In this document: positions 50,101 to 60,977 of the stretch, piece after piece
How the letters are laid out: the number at the start of each line of letters is the position of its first letter
How positions within the stretch are numbered: the stretch's first letter is position 1
Assembly (NCBI GenBank): GCA_003344405.1
Contig: NOWV01000018.1
Coordinates: 124,001 to 188,000, forward strand
Direction of reading: 5' to 3'
DNA length: 64,000 nucleotides
Source: Trichoplax sp. H2
Lineage: Eukaryota; Placozoa; Uniplacotomia; Trichoplacea
The notes under the pieces: generated by a model
Databases searched by the model: none
Told to the model about the DNA's origin: nothing
The model's input: only the letters and a program-made list of their open reading frames with translations
Made by a program: the position numbers and the translations under genes

Positions 50101-53100
50101 GCCTTCAGTTTCAATGATTATCCAGTGGTGTTAAATTATTTAAACTAACTAACCTCTGAGGAATTTGCCCATCCTGTTTGAGCGCTCCACATTTTACCTT
50201 CACCAAGCAATCCTAATGCGAGATGTGAAAGCGGAGCTAAATCACCACTAGCACCAACTGTTCCTTGTTCTGGCACTAGAGGCATACAGCCAGCTAAAAC
50301 AATTTTGGTCAAGTAAAAAATTTTTTAGATCATTTTAAAAATATGCACACGAATGTTATTTTGTAGCGATAAATTCGATAAGATATCAAGGTTAAATATC
50401 TTAAAAATAACATACCATTAAAAATATCTACCATTCGTAAGACATTTTCCGCGCTGATTCCGCTAATTAGTATGAAAATTTACTAAATTTAAGAGTTGCA
50501 ATATACTGTACATATATTCGTACGCATGTAGGCAGAATAAATACATAAATTATAGTACACCGTTATTACGATATGAATTATTTTCTTGGAATAGCATTAA
50601 CTACAAAAATAAAGAATCATTTCTAAAGATTTATAATCATACTATCTAATACGGCAAGAAGTACCTGTAACCTTTTGACAAAATATTGATACGTAAAGCA
50701 AATAGCATTCTGGTCTGTTCAATTGATAGGGCTCTACCGACACCTGTCGTCATTACAAAAGATCAATTTACTGTAGAATCATTTGTCATCAGATTATTTT
50801 ACAATACCATAAATATACAAAGTTAGTGCTTAGATAAACTAAAAATTACCTGCAGCATGAGACCTGATGAGATTTTCTTGTAATTCACTACATATTTGAA
50901 CAGAAATAGCAACGGTTACTAGTACTATTTTATTTCGGCGTTACATGTTATGGAAAGTCACAATATGCAGCTAATCAAATTTCATTTAAACAGACTACGG
51001 CATAACATAATTTGATATCTTACATCAGATTTTTATCACTGATGATGGTCCTAGCAAATTTTCCAAATCCCGTATTTACACCGTAAGTAACTGCAAGTGT
51101 ATTAAATCAAGAAATTAACTAAAGTATAATTGATATCAAAGGTAGTAAATTATTTTTTTAATCTGTTGTTAAGCTTAATGAATAGCTATAATAGATTGCA
51201 ACTTAGATTATGACGAATTATGAGCACTCTACTATAGCTCTATAAATGATACAGTACACGAAGTTCAACGGTAATAAATTGATAAATCTTTATGCGTAGT
51301 GTACGGTGGTGTCAATCCTGATAAATAGCTACCTTTCTTTGATCTAACAATCTCATCTAAGAATTCCCTAGCTTTTGATATTCCTTGTAGCGCTAAATTA
51401 GAGACCTATTATAGAATAAAATTATAGACATTGCGTTCTAAACATTGCACGTTTGTTTATGCTTGATTGATTAAAGACTTGTCATCAATAGCTATAGTTA
51501 AAGTGCCCAAAGAAGTAATAGAGCATAATTGCTATTAACTGCTGAGCAAACTAAATTCTACTTACGACAAGCTTCGCTTGTCCACTACCAAGGAGCACAA
51601 GATCATCGATGGTCAAACTGCATCCATCAACTTCAACATTTATCTTCTTTGTTAGAATTAGTATTAATTTAAGAAATCAATACCAATCAGTAGTGAAGAA
51701 AATTGCATACCGTTTGCTTAATATATGAGTAAATAATAATATGACTTACTTTGTCATTAGGACTTTACAAAAGTTGCCGAAATCCATAAAAGTGGTAGCA
51801 TTGCCAATAGATTTATTAACCAATGTTTATTATCAATTTATGATCAATGTAGAAAACAGTAACAATCTAAATTATTTAACTTACATATTTCTAATAATGT
51901 GCTTCATTTCTCTTGACAGAGCTTTTTCATGGCTGCGTTCTAAAATATTAGGAGAAATAAATTACACGCATATTTTTTACTGCATGATGCCATCAAGACA
52001 AAGGAGCTGATATCACATTAAGCCAAGAAATTTATCCTAGGAATATTATCAACTACCGTTGCGCACTGATGAATAAAACTATCCGGTACAACAACAGCAT
52101 AGACGAAAAAAAGATAGTTTCTTTTATCTTTGTACTTTACGAGTAAAAAATGGAGGGTGAAAAAGTGATAATTCCCATGGAAAACTAGAAGAAGATCTGG
52201 TTGTGGTGGCGGAAAGCTTTCGCTTTGCAGATAAATTTATTTATAGCAAAAGCAAAGATTCATCGTGTCTTTTGCTCTTTAACCTATTGCTGCTAGAAAA
52301 TTTGTCCCTTAACGCTCGAGCTTTATTGTTTAGTTAATCTATCTATTTTAATTTTAAATAACCAGCAGTAGTTTATCAGACTCTCTCGATCAAAATTTGG
52401 TAAAAGATTGACCTAAACTACTGTAGATTCCTTGCTTTTAATATGTGCTTATAATACGTATTAGCCTCATCATGTCAAGAAAAATTGATGATGGAAACAC
52501 TGAATCAGTCACATCCGTTAATCTTGTCGCGAATAATTATTAAAATATGTGTATCGCTAGACTAATACACTAAGTCCGAACTGCAGCGTAATGTCATGTC
52601 TGATAATTATAATTGTAATAGATAAGTGCTAATAATCATAGATTACAAATTATCAACATGTTATGTTATCAAAATGCTTGTCTGTGCCGTGTCTAGGAAT
52701 TGAGTCAACTTCAGTATCTGTATCGTACAACGCTGCTAAGTTCCAAAACGATCCGTTGCTATTACAGCTAAAATCTTATAAAAAGGAAAGTCTTAAGACC
52801 TCTTCGGCATTACTTCACACGATCATTCAATTACTCTGCTAATGTGTGTACAGTATTAACCTTCCATAAAGTCAATTCACTAGTAGCAAAGCGCGAGCTG
52901 GATTTTATGAAAAGTATCACTAGTCAACCTCAAGATCCATCACAAACGTCATTCTATGTATGCGTAAAAGATATCGAAGTCTACTGTATTCACTAGCACC
53001 ATTGAGATTTTTCAGTATGACATTTTATTCTCACACTATTTCCAGCTTAGTATAGACATTTTCCATTGACTAAGTTCTCACTGTCATTTCTGACTCCATC

Positions 53101-55963
53101 ACTTTGATACCAACTCCTAACACTCTTATTGGCTGATGTTAGAAATGAAACAGCGTACAGTACAGTTAGTGTAAGTATTGTGTCCTGTACAACGTGATCC
53201 TACAGTACTGTATACTGTACAATGTACACTCGATATGACAATTTTTGCATCAATTTGTACAAAATTGTTCGTAAATGCATCATTTTAATATGTACGGATA
53301 GCTCTTGACTTAGTGGTTAACTTACTACCATATGAGACCTATGTGTATATATAATTAGTTAGTTTTTGCGACGAAAACCGATCACATTGGACAGTACAGT
53401 ACTGTAGTTCATGGTACTGTACAGTGTACAGTCTGTACCATAACATTTTGTCACTTTCGGGCAATATCTTTCTTTAAAAAGACAGTAAAGCTATAATAGA
53501 ATGATATATTAGGTTGATAAATGCTCAGGAATGTAACAACTCTTAATCAGTATTTGCTTATTAAGATCACTGGTTGATGCTTTTCAAAGTGACAAAATAC
53601 TTTGATACACACTGTACTGTACTGTAAAATACTGTAGTACTCAGGATCATTCAAAAAGTGTCCTGTACTGTACAGTGAGTTAAAAGTCCCCGTTATTGTT
53701 ATTATAATCAACACACCTATCCTGGAGGCGCGCCACATGTCAATACAGTCATGTTATTGGTCAATTTCCCTCATATGATTTGTAATCTGCAATCTAGAAG
53801 AAGGCGGTGTCACCAACAACAATGCCTAGGACTATTCAATTTTCTTGACAGCAGTAATAAAATAAATAAAATAAAATAAAATACTGTATTATGCTGTATG
53901 TGGCGCTTTCTAAAACACGATTAGGATTCAGAACGGTGATCCAATCTCTTCGTCAAAGATCTACAGCACAGTCAATACTGTTATTACGGAGGGTACAGCC
54001 ATGAACTACTAGGAATTTTGACCTTGAAATTTCGAGTGGTCCATGGTAATGTCACCTACATAACTATGGTTGCTCAAAAGACTGCTAAAACAAAGACTAT
54101 AGTACTTTTTAATTTGTGTGATTTGAATTAATTATATGGTTTACAAGCTTCGTATAAATGGATGGTGATGGTTTGTCCGTTAATACTTTAAGGGCAGTTT
54201 TGCCCGCGCGTCCAAATTGAACGTCGCTGCCGGACAAACTTTGTACCAACTATGCAACGAATGCAGTAGCAATGCTGCTCTTGTTTACTGATGTACTGAT
54301 CGTGTAAGATATATCACATAAAACAGAAAGCGTGGCAGTATGACAGCAAATTAGAATGTGTTACATTTACAGCCTAGATTAAAAAGACCAAAGTACAGTC
54401 TGTACAGTCTATAACTGAACATCAATCATGACATAGTTGTGAAAAAATTACAAGAATTAATACCACCCATATTGATAACGGATAGTCCACTACTAATGTG
54501 ATACCGAGGTGCATAAGCGTGCAAGTCTACCAGCATCCAGCTAACTGCTTACTGATGATGCAATTCAATTTGATTTCTGTGATACAGATTTTCTTAACAT
54601 ATGTGGAGGGAGTGCCATTATTAAATTAGTTTACTCTTTTTAGTCTAATAGCAGCGAAGCACGGCTGTACAGCACGTTACGATAAGTTTATACGAGTATT
54701 TATATACTGTACTTAGATCAACGGCTGTCTTTGACTATTTTGTACCGTATTTGTTTAGTCATTGGAAGTATCCCTTATTCTAGGCACGGCACGGCTATTA
54801 TGTCTATCGGTAAACTATTCTGTAGCCGGAAGTGTGTCCATGCCTACAGTACTGTATTTAGGAATCTCGAAAATCCTAGGATACTTCTGTCTACCGTACA
54901 CCTTGCCTAACGTATATCATAACGTTACGAGATGTAAGTCTAACAGCGACACAGCAAGACACGATCATGATCGTTAATCATCAACGAGTAAGACAATCAT
55001 AAACAAACAAAAGATGAGCTGCAAGCCCGATCCTACAGTACACTTCTAGTACTATACCACCTAAAACTTTATAACTAATGTGCTATAAAATTGAAGTTAT
55101 GACAGAAACATTTTTTCGACCTTTATCAGGCCGAATATAAAATATCGATTCACGAGTGACCCAATTCGAAACATAAAGTCACAGTGTAGGCCTACATGTA
55201 GCATTGTGATTTCGTAGAATTTTAACCTTTAGCTTAACAGAGTGGCCATTAAATCCTGTCATTTCCCTAGGGTATGTTTCAATCTAGTGATCATTGTACT
55301 GCATTACAGGCTGAAAATAAGACTTTGATATACTTGAATTTATAGTGGTAGATTGCTTCATCGACTTTTTTTTCAGATATGCAGTATAGAACAGGTTGAT
55401 TAAATAAGAGTGTATCATGTACTGTAGATATACCTTATATCACTTTCTATAATTAATTCATGTTTTTTCATAAGGAAACGAAAGACAATTCGATTAAAAC
55501 AGTGAAACAAGTTCTGACTTGAAACTGCTGATAACTGTTTTACAGCATGGTAACATCGCAATGCCAGTGTTAACCGTATTAAAATTGGCCCATGATAAGA
55601 GTGTATTGAAGATGTCATTTTTTATTTACAGTAACGCGTCAAGCACTTGCAATTTTACATGCTATTTCTAGCTATTCCAAAGTAGTAAGATACAAAATGA
55701 ATCGTAAACTTACCTAAGATCACTTCTTCATCATCCACTAAAACATCCGCAACGTGATCGTTTTCGTATAATATTGCCCCCTTTACGTTACGTAATCGCA
55801 CTTGTGTACAAACGTGTAAAGTGAAATCTGCAGGACTAACAGTTCTATCCGCTTTACTCATATGGCGTTTCACTATTTCAGAAATTAGCCAATCGATCTT
55901 TTGATTGCCCTCTTTACAAGGAATAACGTAAGTATCATTCGAAATTCGAGCTAAGATTTTCAT
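47136..55963 (-). CDS. HAL: Histidine ammonia-lyase with N-terminal Par3/HAL domain
   Basis: Removes ammonia from histidine to give urocanate, the first step of histidine degradation. Exon 1 (55714-55963, ATG 55963-55961) encodes the Par3/HAL N-terminal domain ([20 protein letters not shown]). Next come 51885-51939, a possible 13-base microexon 51750-51762, about 51568-51646, 51336-51405, 51040-51094, 50860-50905, 50675-50745, 50415-50460, 50155-50292, 49563-49610, 49396-49444, 49018-49215, 48738-48900, 48540-48592, 48293-48370, 48068-48118, 47946-47983, 47520-47750, 47347-47417 and 47136-47190 (TAA). The Ala-Ser-Gly triad that cyclises to the MIO electrophile is in [17 protein letters not shown] (codons 50244-50252). 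Other markers are [55 protein letters not shown] and [19 protein letters not shown]. The 5' joins around the microexon fit phase but are inferred. Confidence 0.93.
51940..55713. other. Long first intron of HAL
   Basis: About 3.8 kb between the exon 1 donor (GTAAGT at 55713) and the exon 2 acceptor (TTTTAG at 51940), in a gene whose other introns are mostly about 50-400 bases. It carries TACAGTA-motif clusters and an AAAAT-type run near 53858-53882. A plus-strand frame at about 52790-52996 is open without an ATG and has no known relative. No nested gene is supported. Confidence 0.7.
53155..53690. repeat. TACAGTA/TACTGTA motif cluster in HAL intron 1
   Basis: Short palindromic runs such as GTACAGTACAGT (53156), ACAGTACTGTATACTGTACA (53201), GGACAGTACAGTACTGTAG (53389), ACTGTACTGTACTGT (53611) and CCTGTACTGTACAG (53661) sit within about 540 bases. 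They resemble the clusters in the BHMT-ANO8 spacer and upstream of HAL. Confidence 0.8.
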
Positions 55964-56079
55964 GATTTTGATCTCGTCCAAGTACAGAATAAGGAACAAA
56001 CAACCGCGACGCGAAAACAGTAGCGTAATTGGTCCGTAAATAACTTTTTTTCTCGCGGGCCGCAGTTCCCAAGTCTGAG

Positions 56080-56465
56080 TTGTACAGTACATTGTACTGT
56101 ACAACAATTTGCTTTTATTTGTACTTTGAGAATTTCTATCCAAAAGTCTGTGTCATGTCTTTCTTCTTATTGTGACAGTTCTCTGCGATATTGTACAAGA
56201 ATTTTCTGTTATTTGTACTTTGAGAATTTCTATCCAAAGTCTGTATCATGTCTTTCTTATTATTATGACAGTTCTCTGCGATATACAGTACTGTACTTTA
56301 CATTGCCATACAGTACTGGATACTATGCGGCCATCGAGGTACAGTACTGTAGTTTGTTTCTTTTTTTCTTGCCTTCTATGCTTGAGGCTGGAGGTTCTTT
56401 TTCAATACTTCCAGTACTGTACTGTACAGTGTACAGTACATACTCTACAGTACAGTACTGTAAAA
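56080..56465. repeat. 94-bp tandem pair and TACAGTA cluster upstream of HAL
   Basis: TTTGTACTTTGAGAATTTCT near 56118 recurs 94 bases later near 56212, each time followed by ATCATGTCTTTCTT-like and GACAGTTCTCTGCGATAT. Around the pair are TGTACAGTACATTGTACTG (about 56080), ATACAGTACTGTACTT (56283) and TACTGTACTGTACAGTGTAC (about 56413). The block is within 500 bases of the HAL start codon. Confidence 0.82.
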
Positions 56466-57080
56466 TTCACGACACTGGTTATTATATGACATTGAGAGTT
56501 CTTTGAAACAATAAACTGTAAACAGTTAAATGTCAATCCATACCGTAACACCAAGTGATTCTCTTTCATAGCATCGAGAGAATTAATCATTATATTATTT
56601 ACCGATATCATGGACTAGCAGAAGGGTTTCTTCTAGTAGTCTATGCTAATTTATTGATTTATTTTTTTCCCCCTCCCTATAAATTATCCAGTACTGGACT
56701 ACACAGTTGGATACCATAAGTGAAGTTATCGTATGACAAATTGCAACCATCAAGTGGTCGCGTCACGTGATCATCATCGCAGGGACAACAGCGGTGGTTT
56801 GGGTGGTGGCGTTGAAAAATGGCCTCCATGGAACCGTCAACTTACTCAATTTTTTAGCTACCTAGTGCTAATATGGACTACTCAATACCATTAAAATAAA
56901 ACCCTATACAGCATATCTATTGTTAATAAACTTAGCTTCAATCTTAACTAACTGTAAATTATAATTATCATTATCAAAGTTTCGTTCTTCGTGTCATCTT
57001 TCCTTATTCAAATTGGCAAAGCAATATTACATTCGTACATTGTACAGTATTATTAGCACTGTAATAAGTTCTCGAGCAAT

Positions 57081-57309
57081 TGTAGAGACAGCGTATTAGC
57101 AAAGAATAGAACTTTATTAAGACTTATAAGTGCCAATTAATACAGTATGACAGCAACACTCATATATAGTCTATCATGGAATATTCTAGAACTTATTAGT
57201 AGTTATTATAATATACATAGACTGAGTATTCTAAAAGGTTCTACATGCATATGATGTTCAAATACGTGCGCATCTATAATTACGAAGTCACTCTACTAAT
57301 ACTACGACA
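57081..57309 (-). mobile_element. LTR-like remnant with polypurine tract
   Basis: Read on the minus strand, the purine tract AAAGAGGGGGA (57320-57310) is followed by TGTCGTAGTATTAGTAGAG, and the block ends in GTCTCTACA at 57081. That is the polypurine tract plus TG...CA layout of a 3' LTR, with an AATAAA inside near 57113-57118. A second copy of its start, TGTCATAGTATTAGTAGAGT (19 of 20), lies near 57648-57668, so part of another LTR may flank a short internal remnant. No reverse transcriptase, integrase or clear target-site duplication is visible. Confidence 0.45.
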
Positions 57310-58002
57310 TCCCCCTCTTTATCGAACAAGCTGTGCAGTTACAGGTTGTGTGTGCTAACGCAATCACTCGTATAACAATTAAATCATTATTTTAGTAGGC
57401 AAAACGCGAGTTATCAGGTTAGTCTTAAATCTAGAAATTTCAAAGGTACACGAGTAGTTCTTCCAACCCTGGTAATCTGGCTTTTCGGTTTATAGATACA
57501 TTCTCTTTCTTAGTTGCTGATATGGGTTCCTTCGATGGGCAATGAGTCCAAATAGGCAGTATTTCATGTGCTATCGTGTGTTGTATTTGTGATTGATTAA
57601 ATTTGGCTGGTGTATCACAAATGCTATCTTGTAATGCTATCTTGTACTCTACTAATACTATGACAAGCACAATGAGTAATAGGCTGAATTAAAAATTGCT
57701 TGCTAGTAATTGAGACAGCCAAAACAATCGATATAGATGATTGTCATTGCTATACACACTGTAGCGTTTTCTTTATCAATATACGAATACTTTCCGGTAC
57801 ATTAGATAGAACAAATCCGATATAACAAGCATGAACGTGAATTAATTATATGAGTATGTATAATTTAATGGGAATCAAACTAGTTAACGCAGTTAGTAAA
57901 TTATCCTAGATGATGACATACAGCACTAGTTCTTAATGTAGGCCTTAAGTGGGTCCACTTACAGACTTTGACCAATAATCCAGTATAAATGTATCATTTC
58001 GG

Positions 58003-58503
58003 TAAGTAGTGACTAGCGAGTACAATGCAGTACTTTTACGCATTTATAGACAGTATTTGCTACTACATTAGATTTCCGATAATGACTGTACTATACACCC
58101 AGTATACAGTACGTACAGTATGTTCGTAAATTTATACTTATTACGTACAATATATACAGATTAATTAACTATATATATAATTATTTACAATATATAGTGA
58201 CTAGCGAGTACAATACTTTCACGCGTTTATAGCTAGTACTTGCTACTATATTAAGTTTCCGATATTGACTGTACTGTATGCACTAGACTCTATTCGTAAA
58301 TTTATATTTATTACGTATATATACAGATTAATTAATTATACTGTATATTTATTTACAATATTTAGTGACTAGCGAGTACAATACTTTCATGCGTTTACAG
58401 CTAGTACTTGCTACTATATTGGGTTTCCGATATTGACTAGACGTGCACTAGACTGTATTCGTAAATTTATACTTATTACGTATACAGTATACAGATTCAT
58501 TAA
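58003..58503. repeat. Tandem array, three diverged copies of about 165-190 bp
   Basis: TAGTGACTAGCGAGTACAAT occurs near 58006, 58195 and 58362. Each copy goes on with CTTTYAYGCRTTTA, TTGCTACTA, TTTCCGATA, TTCGTAAATTTATA and ACAGATTAATTAA or a variant. Copies differ by substitutions and small indels, mostly in TA-rich parts. Confidence 0.88.
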
Positions 58504-58524
58504 TACTAGTACAAACTCCAGTCA

Positions 58525-58796
58525 CTATGCTGACGGATTACGTTATTATGATATTCCAAACTCCCATCGCTTTGCTGACGAACTATGTTCTTATAATATT
58601 ATACTTCTAGAATATTATTTTACAATAATACTTTAAACGTGACTCGGTCTTGCGTCGCTACGCTGACGGATTACGTTGTTATAATATTACAAACTCCCGT
58701 AGCTTTACTGACGGATTATGTTCTTATAGTCTTATACTTCTAGAATATTATTTTACAATAATACTTCAGACGTGACTCGGCCTTGTCCTCATTAAC
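58525..58796. repeat. Tandem duplication, 133-bp unit, two copies
   Basis: GCTGACGGATTACGTT near 58529 recurs near 58662, followed in both copies by an AAACTCCCRT stretch, a second GCTGACG- or ACTGACG-like word, TATACTTCTAGAATATTATT and ACGTGACTCGG. Each unit thus has an internal half-repeat as well. It directly follows the three-copy array. Confidence 0.88.
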
Positions 58797-59437
58797 TATA
58801 CTAATCCATGATGGTTATTTGACGGATTCCGGTAATACTCTTATATACGTTAACGTTACAAAATATATTACAGTTACTATTCAGGAATTTGATTTTACCA
58901 AATTTTATTGACATCCATTCACTATCTTCCACTGTATAGTAGAAACCAAATCATACGCAAAGCCATGCTAATAGTCTATGCATTACATTCAAAAATTTCA
59001 TAGCGTTGGAACTAAAGTTCTGTAAAAATGTTTATTACTAAAAATTTCAAACTTGTAAATCAGCATTATTACAATACTTCTACACTGCTGCAATTGATGA
59101 TAATTTCAGTATACGAATTAAATAAACCCTTTATACAAATGACAATGCTTCCTAAAAATGACAATCTCGACATGCTTAAGTGCACGCAGATTGTGGTAAT
59201 TACATTCAAGCTTTACATACATCAAGGAATACTTTAAAACAGGATTAGACAATTCTAATCATTCTATATACAAAATACTGTATATACGTATATGTATGAT
59301 AAGAGTTTGCAAGCCTTTGTAAAGTGACGTTTTTTTCTCTTAAATTACCTAAATCTGGTAAGGTAATAGGACCAAGAATATTTGTTACTGCTCTGTTTCA
59401 TTCCTATAGGTATTTCGATTTTCATCCTTTATATTAT

Positions 59438-60585
59438 TTAGTCGCTATCGTCGTCATAATTCGTATGATGTTCTTCCGTATTACTCGTATTAGTATCATC
59501 ATCATCATCAGGCTTTTCTGTTTTTTTCGTCATATGTCTTAACAATGCTCCTACAATAACATAGAACTTAATAAGTAACCTCTAATATCGATTAAAATCA
59601 ATAACACTTTACTTCGTTTTCGTTCTGATAATTCGTTCAATTCTCTTTCAAAAGCAGCGTCTTCAGACTGTTGCTGTGATTTGGTTAGGAGAGGTCTGCG
59701 GGCACCATTGCGATAAACATTACATCAGTTCTTATATAGCAGAGATTATAAACTACGAAATTCTTATAATTAATATTAGTCATTTTCTAAGTACACTAGT
59801 GCAGTATCATTTTCATTCAGTAAACTTACTTATCCATATTTTCAAATTTCTTGCCACATTTGGCACAATAACCGTGTGTAGTTGAGCAATTAGAACAAAT
59901 TACATAATAACTTTGCATTATGTTTCGTTCCAAGCATTTAACACTATCAACCAGTAAATTGGTTAGAGTTAGTCATTCCATATACAATACAAATACAGTA
60001 GCTAAATATCTTGTCACTTGTTAAACATCCAATCATTAGAAAGCCTACAGGCTAGCCACCGAATGATAGAAGTTTCAATTAACTAACAGTGATTTGTAAC
60101 GCAAATTGAGTAAGGTAAAATTACGCTGTCTTTACTTTAAAGATCAATTACATTATGGCATGATATTTTACGATCGCTTACCATTTACCCGGTTGAGTTA
60201 AGGGTTTATATTTCTTATATCGAATTTTCCATTCGATGACGTCTTTGCAACGACTGCAAACACCCTGTATCTGTGTCTCCATAATCTGCTTGGTCTTTCG
60301 TGATGTATCATGTAATGTCGGATTAAAAGCCCGAGTATTTTTATATTTCTGGCCTATGATGTTTCATGTTTATCATCGTTAAATCTTATAGTGAATACTA
60401 CGTATCCCACAGAGGTATAAAAACAGCTACTTTGTTACTCGATATAGTGCAAAACTTCAATCCATAGCTCTACGATCTGTTGCAGAGTTCGAACTCAAAA
60501 TTACATGCACATGCTATGCTAATAACCACTGTAAAAATGGATATAGACAGCTTATGTTACCTTTTTTCTTGTGTCCCGAATTCAT
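59438..60585 (-). CDS. C9orf85: C9orf85-like CxxC zinc-binding protein
   Basis: Small conserved eukaryotic protein of unknown role. Exons: 60561-60585 (ATG, MNSGHKKK), 60182-60353, about 59833-59943, about 59619-59724 and about 59438-59568 (TAA). Four CxxC pairs in order, CSRC, CVKC, CSNC and CAKC, would bind two zinc ions. The conserved core reads GVCSRCKDVIEWKIRYKKYK, and the third cysteine block is ICSNCSTTHGYCAKCGKKFE. The C-terminus is basic and then strongly acidic (DDDDDT, ending DDDSD), as in the human protein. Exons join in phase (CCG GGT AAA TG plus T). It is head to head with the shieldin-2 gene. Function is not established; a ribosome or RNA role would be a guess. Confidence 0.88.
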
Positions 60586-60977
60586 TCTGAATAAATTCTA
60601 CTTTACGTCTTGTGTTACTTATTTCCTCGGAAATATTACTTTGCCAAGTAGGTAAATTGCACTAGCATCAAGATTGCAAAAGATAGGCAGATGGTATGAG
60701 TGTCTTCTAGACTAAGGATGGCAGTTATCTATTTTCACTCCAGATATTCATAGTATAGTACAGTATGGAGGCTGTTGCCTGTTAGAGTACTTCTAGTAAC
60801 TCCATATAGCCACTCACTAGCAGGATGTATAATACTATACTGTTCGATAACACAGTACATGTGTTATACCGTATCCTATAATTGAGCCTTTTCTACTGAC
60901 ATTGTACAGTACAGTAGTGCACAAGGTGGAGCTGAAGATGTCCCATCATCAGGATTACCTGTTGTAAACAACGATTG
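60586..60977. promoter_or_regulatory. Putative bidirectional promoter, C9orf85-like / SHLD2
   Basis: 392 bases separate the two start codons of divergent genes, so both promoters and 5' UTRs must lie here. It contains two TACAGTA-type motifs (near 60758 and 60904-60916). No TATA box can be assigned with confidence. Confidence 0.5.

Larger units (their letters stand above)
55964..59437. other. Spacer upstream of HAL
   Basis: 3.5 kb between the HAL start and the end of the C9orf85-like gene; it should contain the HAL promoter. It is dominated by duplications: a 94-bp pair, an LTR-like remnant, a three-copy and a two-copy tandem array, all listed separately. The minus-strand frame 57440-57670 lies next to the LTR-like block and might be a scrap of its interior. 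I see no host gene. Confidence 0.55.

Noticed and set aside
52790-52996. Plus-strand open stretch in HAL intron 1 ending [14 protein letters not shown]
   Set aside because: No start codon of its own, no clear acceptor, and no similarity recognised; about the length expected now and then by chance.
55655-55963. First thought to be the N-terminus of a PAR3 polarity gene
   Set aside because: No PDZ-coding exon follows on the minus strand before HAL. The same domain family occurs at the N-terminus of HAL, and the phase fits HAL exon 2, so it was assigned to HAL.
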